Shown: in pieces, positions 1-5,939 of the stretch
Layout: every line of letters begins with the position of its first letter
Position numbering within the stretch: the first letter of the stretch is position 1
Assembly: GCA_031263805.1 (NCBI GenBank)
Contig: JAISFB010000212.1
Span: forward strand, 1 to 5,939
From: Oscillospiraceae bacterium
Lineage (GTDB): Bacteria > Bacillota > Clostridia > Oscillospirales > Oscillospiraceae
DNA: 5,939 nt
Reading direction: 5' to 3'
Position numbers and translations under genes: made by a program
The notes under the pieces: model-generated
Database searches by the model: none
Seen by the model: only the letters and a program-made list of their open reading frames with translations
What the model was told of the DNA's origin: nothing

Positions 1-495
1 CGGCTGCTCGACGTCGGCTCCGGCGCGGGCTTTCCCGGTATGGTTCTCGCCGCCGTTCGCCCGGAGCTGCGCGTCACGCTGCTCGACGCGCGCGAAAAGC
101 GCGTCGATTTTCTGCGCGAGACGGCGGCGGCGCTGGGGCTTGCGAATGTCGTCTGTGAAGCGGCGCGCGCGGAGGAGCTCGCCAAAACGCGCCGCGCGGG
201 CTTTGAGCTTGTAACGGCGCGCGCCGTCGCGCGGCTGGACGCCCTGTGCGAAATGTGCCTGCCGCTGACAAGCGACGGCGGCGCGTTCGTCGCGATGAAG
301 GGCGCGGACTGCGACGAGGAGATAGACGGCGCCCGCCGGGCGATAGAAATCCTCGGCGGCGAGCTTGAGACCGTGCGAGAATACGCGCTTCCGGGGACGG
401 ATATTATCCGCCGCGCCGTCGTCATACGCAAAACGCGCGAGTGCCCGCCGCGATACCCGCGCCGCTGGGCGGCGATACTGAAAAAGCCCCTGTGA
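1..495 (+). CDS. rsmG: 16S rRNA (guanine-527-N7)-methyltransferase RsmG, 5'-truncated by window edge
   Basis: RsmG (GidB) uses S-adenosylmethionine to methylate N7 of G527 in the 530 loop of 16S rRNA; in known bacteria its loss gives low-level streptomycin resistance. The frame is open from base 1, and the 164 visible residues begin inside the Rossmann-fold SAM site: LLDVGSGAGFPG at fragment residues 2-13 is the family's signature glycine-rich loop. The acidic end of strand 2 follows (LLDAREKRVDFL, 27-38). The family block VTARAVA is near 71-77, then LPL..GG.FVAMKG. The C-terminal YPRR...KKPL matches the usual basic RsmG tail, so the 3' end is intact. A full RsmG has about 240 residues, so roughly 70-75 N-terminal residues lie upstream of the window. 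An internal ATG at base 40 falls after the SAM loop and is not the start. mfd begins about 40 bases after the stop on the same strand. GC and codon use match mfd and most of cobS. Confidence 0.95.
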   Translation, partial: RLLDVGSGAGFPGMVLAAVRPELRVTLLDAREKRVDFLRETAAALGLANVVCEAARAEELAKTRRAGFELVTARAVARLDALCEMCLPLTSDGGAFVAMKGADCDEEIDGARRAIEILGGELETVREYALPGTDIIRRAVVIRKTRECPPRYPRRWAAILKKPL

Positions 496-526
496 TCCGC
501 GCGTAAAATACGCAATTAATATGTAT

Positions 527-533
527 GGATGAG
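527..533 (+). promoter_or_regulatory. Shine-Dalgarno-like site of mfd
   Basis: GGATGAG is an imperfect match to GGAGG. It precedes three consecutive in-frame start codons: GTG at 533, ATG at 536 and ATG at 539. The GTG overlaps the site itself and is too close to be used with it. ATG 536 and ATG 539 both have workable spacing, so the site favours one of these two but does not separate them. Confidence 0.45.
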
Positions 534-535
534 TG

Positions 536-3500
536 ATGATGCTGAATCTTGTAAAAGCGCTTCTTGACGAACCGGAAATCGCCCGGACGGTCGCCGCGGT
601 AGAATCCGGCGCCTGCCCCGCCCTGATTTCCGGGCTTTCCGGCGTACACCGGGCGCATCTGCTTGCCGCCGTGCGCGCCGAAACCGACCGTCCCGTCGTT
701 TACGTCGCCTCCGACGAGTTAGAGCTGCGGCGCGCCGCGGGGGACCTCGCGGCGCTCACCGGCGAGGACGTCTGCGTGCTCCCGCCGCGCGATTTTGTCT
801 TCCGCGACGTCGAGGGCGTTTCGCGCGAATACGAGCGGCGGCGGCTCGCGGCGCTCCTGCGCGTCTCGGGCGGTATAGACGACGAGGCTTTGCCCCGCGC
901 GGATGTCATAGTCACGACCGCCTGGGCGCTTATGCAGCGCGCCATACCGCAGGATATACTGAAAAGCTCCGTTTTCACGCTCTCGCCCGGCGAGACACGC
1001 GATATCGACGAGCTTTGCGCGCGCCTCACCGAGCTGGGCTATTCGCATTCCGAGCAGGCGGATTCGTGCGGGCAGTTCGCGCGGCGCGGCGGTATAGTCG
1101 ATATATTTTCGCCGGCGCACCGGGAGCCCGTGCGCGCGGAGTTTTTCGGAGACGAGATAGATTCCCTCTCGTTCTTCGACGCGTCCACGCAGCGGCGGGG
1201 CGAGCTGTGCGCCCGCGCCGTCGTTTTGCCCGCCGCGGAGACGCTGGCGGCGCTTTCGCCGGGCGGCGAAGCCGGGCTTATCGCGGAGCTTGAAAATCTG
1301 TCCGAGCGCTCACGCGGGGCGCGCGGCGCGGCGCGGCGCGAACAGATAGCCTCGGAGCTCGACAGGCTGCGCGGCGGGCGCAGCTTCCCGGCCGCCGACA
1401 GGTATATCGAACTCGTTTATCCGTTCGCCTCCGGGCTCGACTATCTGCCCGAAAACGCCGCGGTGCTGATAAGCGAGCCGGCGCGCGTAAAGCAGGCCGC
1501 CGAACGCGCCGAAAAGCAGCTTTACGAGGAGCTTTTGCCGCTGCTGGAGGCGGGGACGATGGATGCGTCGCTGCTGCGGTTCAACGAATCCACGGACGGG
1601 CTTTTCGCCGCCCTCGGGCGGTTCGCGGTCATAATGTCCGACGCGTTCACGGTCTCGGAATATCCGATAGCGCCCAAGCTCGCCGCGTCCGCGTTCGCCA
1701 AACAGCTCCCGAGCTACGGCGGGAGCCTTGAAACGGCGGCGGGGGAGCTCGGGCACTACATAAACAGCGGCTACAGAGTCGTCCTGACGTCGCCGACGCG
1801 CGCCGCCGCCGACGCGCTCGCGCGGTATCTTTCCGAAAAAGAGCTCCGCTCGGCGCTCGATTACGACCTGCGCACGCTGCCGGAGCCGGGAAGCGCCGCC
1901 GTCGCCGTCGGAGCCCTGTCCGGCGGGATGGAATACCCGTCTATAAAGCTCGCCGTACTGACAGAGGGGCACTACAGCGAGGTGCGCGCCGCGCGGCCTC
2001 GCAGAACGCGCTCGAAATCGAACCGCGAGCGCGTCCAGAGCTTTACCGATCTGAATATCGGCGACCTCGTCGTCCACGAGCACCACGGGATAGGCCGCTT
2101 TCTCGGGATATTCCAGATGACGGTGGACGGCGTCGTCAAGGATTATCTGAAAATCGAATACGCCGGCGGCGACAGCCTGTATATCCTCGCCACGCAGCTC
2201 GACAATCTCTCAAAATACATCGGCGGCGGCGGGGAGGATTCCCCCGTGCGCCTGTCGAAAATGGGCGGAACGGACTGGGTAAAGGCGAAAAGCAAGGCGA
2301 GCCGCGCCGCCCGCGATATAGCGCGCGAGCTTATCGCCCTGTACGCCGCGCGGCAGAGCGCGAGAGGCCGCGCGTTTTCGCCGGACTCCACCTGGCAGCG
2401 GGAGTTTGAGGAAAAGTTCGGCTATCCGGAGACCGACGATCAATTGCGGTGCATAGCCGAAATAAAGGGCGATATGGAGCGCGCCGTCCCGATGGACCGC
2501 CTGCTGTGCGGGGACGTCGGCTACGGCAAGACGGAGGTCGCGCTGCGCGCCGTTATGAAATGCGTGCTCGACGGGTATCAGGCGGCGGTGCTTGTCCCGA
2601 CGACGGTGCTCGCGCGGCAGCATTTTATCACGGCGTCAAAGCGCTTCGCGGGGTATCCCGTGAATATCGAGGTGCTCTCGCGCTTCCGCAGCCCGGCTGA
2701 GATAAAAAAAGCGCTCAAAAACATACGCGAGGGCTCGTGCGACATCGTCATCGGGACGCACAAGCTCTTGCAGCGCGATATGGAATTCAGCAAGCTCGGC
2801 CTGCTCGTCGTGGACGAGGAGCAGCGCTTCGGCGTGACGCATAAGGAACGGCTGAAGGAGCTGTCAAAAAACGTCGATGTGCTGACGCTGTCCGCGACGC
2901 CGATACCGCGCACGCTGAATATGGCGCTGTCCGGCATACGCGATATGTCCGTCATAGAAGAACCGCCGACGGGGCGCCAGCCCGTGCAGACCTACGTTTT
3001 AGAGCACGACTGGGGCGTCGTCTGTGACGCGATACGCCGCGAGGTCTCGCGCGGCGGGCAGACGTATTATCTGCACAACCGCATAGAGACTATAGACCGC
3101 GCGGCGTCCCGCCTGAACGAAATGCTAAATCCCGAGGGCGCGGACGCGGGAGAGCGCGTCACGATAGCCACAGCCCACGGGCGCATGGACGAGGACGAGC
3201 TCTCCGACGTGATGGAGCGCGTTTCCGACGGCGATATCTCCGTGCTCGTCTGCACGACGATAATAGAGGCCGGGATCGACATCCCGAACGTCAACACGCT
3301 TATCGTCGAGGACGCCGACAAGCTGGGGCTTTCCCAGCTGCATCAGATACGCGGGCGCGTCGGCCGCAGCCCGCGCCGGGCGTACGCGTATCTGACATTC
3401 CGGCGCGGCAAGGTTCTCACCGAGGTGGCGGCGAAGCGGCTCGGCGCCATACGCGAATTCGCGGAATTCAACGCCGGCTTTAAGATAGCCATGCGGGACT

Positions 3501-4060
3501 TAGAGCTCCGCGGGGCGGGGAATCTGCTCGGCGCGGACCAGTCCGGGCATATGATGAAGGTCGGCTATGATATGTATCTGAAGCTTTTGGAGGAGGCCGT
3601 CGCGTCGGAAAAGGGCGAGAAGCCCGCGTCGCGCGCCGAATGCACGGCGGATCTATCCGTCGCGGCGCGGCTGCCGGAAAGCTATGTGCCGTCCGGGGCG
3701 CAGCGCGTGGACTTATACCGCCGCATAGCGCGCGTGCGCACGGAGGAGGACGCCGGCGAGCTGATAGACGAGCTGATAGACCGCTTCGGCGACCCGCCGC
3801 CCGAGACCGTCGCGCTCGTGCGCATAGCCCGCTTGCGCGCGCAGGCGGCGGAGCTCGGCATATCAGAGCTCACACAAAAGGACGGGCGGCTGCGCGTCCG
3901 CCTGACGGACTTCGATTTAAGCCGCGTGACGTCGCTTTACTCCGTGCCGGAATACACGGGGCGGCTGCGCGTGGAAGCCGGAAGCTCACCCTGCGTATCC
4001 CTGACGCTGAAGGGCCTCGACGCGTTAGACGAAGCCGAGCGCTTTGTCGCCGCTTGGTGA
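536..4060 (+). CDS. mfd: Mfd, transcription-repair coupling factor (ATP-dependent DNA translocase)
   Basis: Mfd binds RNA polymerase stalled at DNA lesions, pushes it forward or off with a RecG-like motor, and recruits UvrA for nucleotide excision repair. From ATG 536 it has 1174 residues, the normal full length. The N-terminal UvrB-like part has a degenerate P-loop (SGLSGVHRAH, about 32-41, no GKT) as expected for Mfd, and the block GQFARRGGIVDIF at about 179-191. The CarD-like RNA polymerase interaction domain starts near 506 (LNIGDLVVHEHHGIGRF). The superfamily 2 motor follows: Walker A GDVGYGKT 659-666, Walker B DEEQ 760-763, motif III SAT 786-788, TIIEAGIDIPN 908-918, and motif VI QIRGRVGRS 937-945. 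The RecG-type TRG motif (MRDLELRGAGNLLGADQSG) is at 986-1004, and the autoinhibitory D7 domain runs from about 1040 to the end. All catalytic motifs are intact. The start could be GTG 533, ATG 536 or ATG 539, a difference of one or two residues. GC-rich throughout, matching rsmG. A DUF1016 nuclease gene follows after 35 bases. Confidence 0.97.
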   Translation: MMLNLVKALLDEPEIARTVAAVESGACPALISGLSGVHRAHLLAAVRAETDRPVVYVASDELELRRAAGDLAALTGEDVCVLPPRDFVFRDVEGVSREYERRRLAALLRVSGGIDDEALPRADVIVTTAWALMQRAIPQDILKSSVFTLSPGETRDIDELCARLTELGYSHSEQADSCGQFARRGGIVDIFSPAHREPVRAEFFGDEIDSLSFFDASTQRRGELCARAVVLPAAETLAALSPGGEAGLIAELENLSERSRGARGAARREQIASELDRLRGGRSFPAADRYIELVYPFASGLDYLPENAAVLISEPARVKQAAERAEKQLYEELLPLLEAGTMDASLLRFNESTDGLFAALGRFAVIMSDAFTVSEYPIAPKLAASAFAKQLPSYGGSLETAAGELGHYINSGYRVVLTSPTRAAADALARYLSEKELRSALDYDLRTLPEPGSAAVAVGALSGGMEYPSIKLAVLTEGHYSEVRAARPRRTRSKSNRERVQSFTDLNIGDLVVHEHHGIGRFLGIFQMTVDGVVKDYLKIEYAGGDSLYILATQLDNLSKYIGGGGEDSPVRLSKMGGTDWVKAKSKASRAARDIARELIALYAARQSARGRAFSPDSTWQREFEEKFGYPETDDQLRCIAEIKGDMERAVPMDRLLCGDVGYGKTEVALRAVMKCVLDGYQAAVLVPTTVLARQHFITASKRFAGYPVNIEVLSRFRSPAEIKKALKNIREGSCDIVIGTHKLLQRDMEFSKLGLLVVDEEQRFGVTHKERLKELSKNVDVLTLSATPIPRTLNMALSGIRDMSVIEEPPTGRQPVQTYVLEHDWGVVCDAIRREVSRGGQTYYLHNRIETIDRAASRLNEMLNPEGADAGERVTIATAHGRMDEDELSDVMERVSDGDISVLVCTTIIEAGIDIPNVNTLIVEDADKLGLSQLHQIRGRVGRSPRRAYAYLTFRRGKVLTEVAAKRLGAIREFAEFNAGFKIAMRDLELRGAGNLLGADQSGHMMKVGYDMYLKLLEEAVASEKGEKPASRAECTADLSVAARLPESYVPSGAQRVDLYRRIARVRTEEDAGELIDELIDRFGDPPPETVALVRIARLRAQAAELGISELTQKDGRLRVRLTDFDLSRVTSLYSVPEYTGRLRVEAGSSPCVSLTLKGLDALDEAERFVAAW

Positions 4061-4077
4061 CGAGCCCGCTTATCTAT

Positions 4078-4090
4078 AAAGGAACGGTGA
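4078..4090 (+). promoter_or_regulatory. Ribosome binding site of the DUF1016 gene, supports ATG 4096
   Basis: The stretch AAAGGAACGGTGA resembles the Gram-positive consensus AAAGGAGGTGA with two bases disturbed. Its GGTGA part (4086-4090) lies 5 bases before ATG 4096, which is good spacing. An in-frame GTG at 4087 lies inside the site and only 3 bases after AAAGGA, so it is the weaker start choice. Confidence 0.6.
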
Positions 4091-4095
4091 ACAGT

Positions 4096-5127
4096 ATGGA
4101 GCTTACCAAAATCAATTCGGATATCGTCAATCAGATAAAAACCATAATAGAGCAGGCGCGTCGAAATGTTGCCGCTGCGGTCAATTATGAACTTTTGCGT
4201 TCCTACTGGCAGATCGGTAAGCTTATCGCCGACAGTGCGCAGACAAACATTTTCAACGGTATGTCAGAGCGCAATTTTATGCTTGCTCTTTCACGGGTTC
4301 TGACAAATGAATTAGGTAAAGGCTTTTCGCGCCCGAATTTGATCAATATGAAAAATTTCTATAAAAGTTATCCTGATGGTCAGACACTGTCTGACCGCCT
4401 GAGCTGGTCACATTACTGCGAACTTTTAGGCGTTTCCGATACAGACGAGCGAAGCTTTTATGAAAAGGAATGTCTCGCCGCCCGTTGGTCTGTGCGCGAG
4501 CTTCGACGCCAGGTAGACAGTGCGTTATTCCAACGTCTGCTTCTCTCAGACGGAACTTTAAGTAAACAAAAAGTCTTGGAATTCGCCCGTAAGGGGCAAG
4601 TCATTGAAAAACCGGAGGATATAATCAAGGATCCGTATGTGCTCGAATTCCTCGGTCTACCGGATGGCAAGCCGAATAAAGAGAGCGAGCTTGAAAAACG
4701 TCTCGTCGAACGTATTGAGGATTTTCTTTTGGAGCTCGGTCGGGGTTTTATGTTTGTGGGAACACAGCAGCGCGTGACTATCGGTAACACCCATTACTAT
4801 GTCGATATGGTTTTCTACAATAAAATTTTGAAGGCTTACGTTTTGATCGACCTCAAAATCGGCAAATTCCGTCTGGAAAACGCCGGGCAGATGAACGGCT
4901 ATATAAACTACTACAAAACCGAGGTGAATGAGCCAGACGATAATCCGCCGATCGGCATCATCCTCTGCGCCGACAAAGATGAAGTTGTGGCCGAATATGC
5001 CTTGGGCGGTCTGGAAAATCAGATATTCGCGTCGAAGTACACTTATTATATTCCCGGAAAGGATCAATTAGTAAGGCAAATAGAGGCTGTTTTGGAGCAA
5101 GATCGCCGTGAAGCCGAAGAAAACTAA
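4096..5127 (+). CDS. DUF1016 (YhcG-type) protein with PD-(D/E)XK nuclease domain, probably acquired
   Basis: A complete 343-residue protein of the DUF1016/YhcG family; the biological role of these proteins is not settled. The helical N-terminal domain spans about 1-185 and carries family blocks: ELLRSYWQIGKLI (32-44), GFSRPNLINMKNFY (76-89), LSWSHYCELL (102-111), WSVRELRRQVDSALF (131-145) and IKDPYVLEFLGL (177-188). The nuclease domain follows: a helix with E199 and E206, then D237 (YYVDMVFYN), the D252-L-K254 core in VLIDLKIGKF (249-258), then the A-G-Q-M helix (263-266) and NPPIGIILC (283-291). D237, D252 and K254 fit the metal-binding and catalytic triad, so it is probably an active DNA or RNA nuclease; the substrate cannot be read from the sequence. 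The frame stays open upstream to 3640, but that part overlaps mfd in another phase, and the family domain begins near ATG 4096. GC is far lower than in the neighbours (21 of 60 at 4321-4380, 43 of 60 at 3361-3420), with AT-ending codons common: a sign of transfer. Relatives often sit near type I restriction-modification genes; none is visible here. Confidence 0.93.
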   Translation: MELTKINSDIVNQIKTIIEQARRNVAAAVNYELLRSYWQIGKLIADSAQTNIFNGMSERNFMLALSRVLTNELGKGFSRPNLINMKNFYKSYPDGQTLSDRLSWSHYCELLGVSDTDERSFYEKECLAARWSVRELRRQVDSALFQRLLLSDGTLSKQKVLEFARKGQVIEKPEDIIKDPYVLEFLGLPDGKPNKESELEKRLVERIEDFLLELGRGFMFVGTQQRVTIGNTHYYVDMVFYNKILKAYVLIDLKIGKFRLENAGQMNGYINYYKTEVNEPDDNPPIGIILCADKDEVVAEYALGGLENQIFASKYTYYIPGKDQLVRQIEAVLEQDRREAEEN

Positions 5128-5142
5128 AGGTTCCGAAAAATT

Positions 5143-5151
5143 GAGGTGATC
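5143..5151 (+). promoter_or_regulatory. Strong Shine-Dalgarno sequence of cobS, points to ATT start at 5154
   Basis: GAGGTGATC can pair along nine consecutive bases with the usual Firmicute 16S rRNA 3' end (GGAUCACCUCCUUU). The GAGG core ends at 5146, leaving 7 bases before ATT 5154, which is standard spacing. The next canonical start, ATG 5193, is over 40 bases away and has no comparable site in front of it. The sequence lies in the 26-base gap after the DUF1016 stop codon. Confidence 0.8.
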
Positions 5152-5153
5152 AT

Positions 5154-5939
5154 ATTAAAACCTTCTTCAAGTCGATAATAGCGGCGTTTTCGATGTTCTC
5201 GCGTATCCCGATGCCGCGGATAGAGTGGGACGAGGGAATTATGCGGCATATGATGACGGCGTTTCCGCTCGTCGGCGCCGTTATAGGCGGGATAATGTTC
5301 GCCTTTTTGCGGCTGGCGGACTATTTTGAGCTGCACGACGCTTTGCGCGCGCTCGGGATGACGCTGCTGCCGCTCGCCGTCACGGGCGGGATACATCTCG
5401 ACGGGCTGTGCGACACGTGCGACGCGCTGGGCGCCGTCGTCTCTCCCGAGCGGCGGCGGGAAATTTTGAAGGACCCGCGCGCCGGCGCGTTCGGCGTCAT
5501 CGGCGTCGTGACGTATCTGTTGGCGTATTTCGCGCTTGCCCTCGCGTTTGACGGGAGTACGAGCAGCGCGGCGCTGTATTGCTTTGGCTTCGTTATATCG
5601 CGGGCATTTTCGGCTTTCGCCGTGGTGAATTTCAAACCCGCGTCGGACGGCACGGGTCGCGCATTTCACGACGCAGCCGGGAAAAATGGGCGCTTTGAGA
5701 TATTTGTGGCTTTCATTCTTGTACTTATCGCGTTTTTTATAATTGGCGTCGCCGCTGCTTTATCGTACGATCAGGTGCTCCCGTGGGTTCTTGTGACACT
5801 CGTGTGCAATGATTCGCTCTGGCGGACGGCCAAAAAGAAATTCGAGGGGATGTCCGGGGACCTCGCCGGGTGGTTTTTGCAGCGATGCGAGCTGTGGCAG
5901 CTCGGGGCGCTTGTTATCGTGAGCGCGCTTGCGCGGTGA
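5154..5939 (+). CDS. cobS: CobS, adenosylcobinamide-GDP ribazoletransferase (cobalamin-5'-phosphate synthase), probable ATT start
   Basis: CobS is an integral membrane enzyme that joins adenosylcobinamide-GDP to alpha-ribazole (or its phosphate) in the last stage of cobalamin nucleotide-loop assembly. From ATT 5154 it has 261 residues, a normal length. Family signatures: FSMFSRIPMP (12-21) at the N-terminus, GGIHLDGLCDTCDALG (78-93) with the Mg-binding acidic residues D83, D87 and D90, EILKDPRAGAFGVIG (103-117), and GMSGDLAGW (232-240). About six or seven hydrophobic segments are visible, including near 33-50, 64-80, 113-132, 138-160, 175-197 and 247-259. Between an in-frame stop at 5142 and ATG 5193 there is no ATG, GTG or TTG, yet the intervening codons encode KTFFKSIIAAFS, which is what precedes the RIP motif in CobS proteins. 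If ATG 5193 were used, 248 residues would remain and the first helix would be cut. GC drops within the gene at about 5690-5830. The stop TGA is the last codon of the window; other cob genes may follow outside it. Confidence 0.93.
   Translation: MKTFFKSIIAAFSMFSRIPMPRIEWDEGIMRHMMTAFPLVGAVIGGIMFAFLRLADYFELHDALRALGMTLLPLAVTGGIHLDGLCDTCDALGAVVSPERRREILKDPRAGAFGVIGVVTYLLAYFALALAFDGSTSSAALYCFGFVISRAFSAFAVVNFKPASDGTGRAFHDAAGKNGRFEIFVAFILVLIAFFIIGVAAALSYDQVLPWVLVTLVCNDSLWRTAKKKFEGMSGDLAGWFLQRCELWQLGALVIVSALAR

Noticed and set aside
501..513. Short inverted repeat GCGTA-AAA-TACGC between rsmG and mfd, considered as a terminator
   Set aside because: The stem is only 5 bp with a 3-base loop and is not followed by a T run, so it is too weak to call a terminator.
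1318..1341. GCGCGGCGCGG low-complexity stretch in mfd
   Set aside because: It encodes an Arg/Gly/Ala segment in a poorly conserved part of the UvrB-like region. It is ordinary GC-rich codon use and not a structured repeat.
1310..2086. 258-codon open frame on the minus strand inside mfd
   Set aside because: It is fully antisense to a well-conserved Mfd region and its translation is Arg/Gly-rich with no recognisable family. Long antisense frames are expected in GC-rich genes.
3758..3781. Exact 12-base tandem repeat GAGCTGATAGAC x2 in mfd
   Set aside because: It encodes ELIDELID within the normal D7 helix of Mfd. It is a coding coincidence with only two copies.
4054..4080. Possible promoter before the DUF1016 gene (TTGGTG, then TATAAA at 4075-4080)
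   Set aside because: The -35 match is poor, the spacer is about 15 bases, and transcription would begin almost at the start codon, leaving no ribosome binding site.
3640..4095. Upstream open extension of the DUF1016 frame (152 extra codons)
   Set aside because: It overlaps mfd out of phase, its translation is Arg/Ala/Gly-rich low-complexity typical of GC-rich shadow frames, and the DUF1016 domain with its ribosome binding site starts at 4096.
4078..5134. AAAGGAAC before and GGTTCC after the DUF1016 gene, considered as insertion-end inverted repeats
   Set aside because: Only about 5 bases pair, and the first copy is part of the ribosome binding site. This is no more than chance.
5124..5669. 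181-codon minus-strand open frame across the start of cobS
   Set aside because: It is a shadow of cobS: the composition is Arg-rich, no domain is recognisable, and it would overlap the DUF1016 stop and most of the conserved cobS 5' half.

Overview
The window reads as ordinary bacterial chromosome from a high-GC Firmicute-like organism. An uncultured clostridial lineage is my best guess. The reasons are the strong Shine-Dalgarno sequences of Gram-positive type, the clostridial flavour of the Mfd and CobS proteins, and GC-rich housekeeping genes that still use ATA and AGC codons. This assignment is inference from sequence character, not from a marker gene. All four genes lie on the + strand, are close together, and leave no gap longer than about 40 bases.

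Layout: (1) bases 1-495 hold the 3' two-thirds of rsmG (16S rRNA G527 N7-methyltransferase), cut by the left window edge. (2) About 536-4060 is a complete mfd, the transcription-repair coupling factor, with all expected domains. (3) 4096-5127 is a complete DUF1016/YhcG-type protein with a C-terminal PD-(D/E)XK nuclease domain. Its base composition is clearly lower in GC than its neighbours, so it looks like an acquired gene sitting between housekeeping genes. (4) About 5154-5939 is cobS (cobalamin synthase, adenosylcobinamide-GDP ribazoletransferase), complete to its stop at the right window edge.

The four genes do not form one pathway. rsmG acts in ribosome modification, mfd in transcription-coupled repair and cobS in B12 assembly. 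The short spacings (40, 35 and 26 bases), the lack of visible terminators and the good ribosome binding sites fit read-through transcription of the block, but no promoter is convincing.

Two points deserve attention. The first is that cobS appears to start at a non-canonical ATT codon (5154) behind a near-perfect Shine-Dalgarno sequence, because the frame has no ATG, GTG or TTG until 13 codons later. The second is the orphan, compositionally foreign DUF1016 nuclease, which has no restriction-modification partner in view. I see no CRISPR, insertion sequence, tRNA, rRNA or riboswitch, and no multi-gene system that I would call undescribed.
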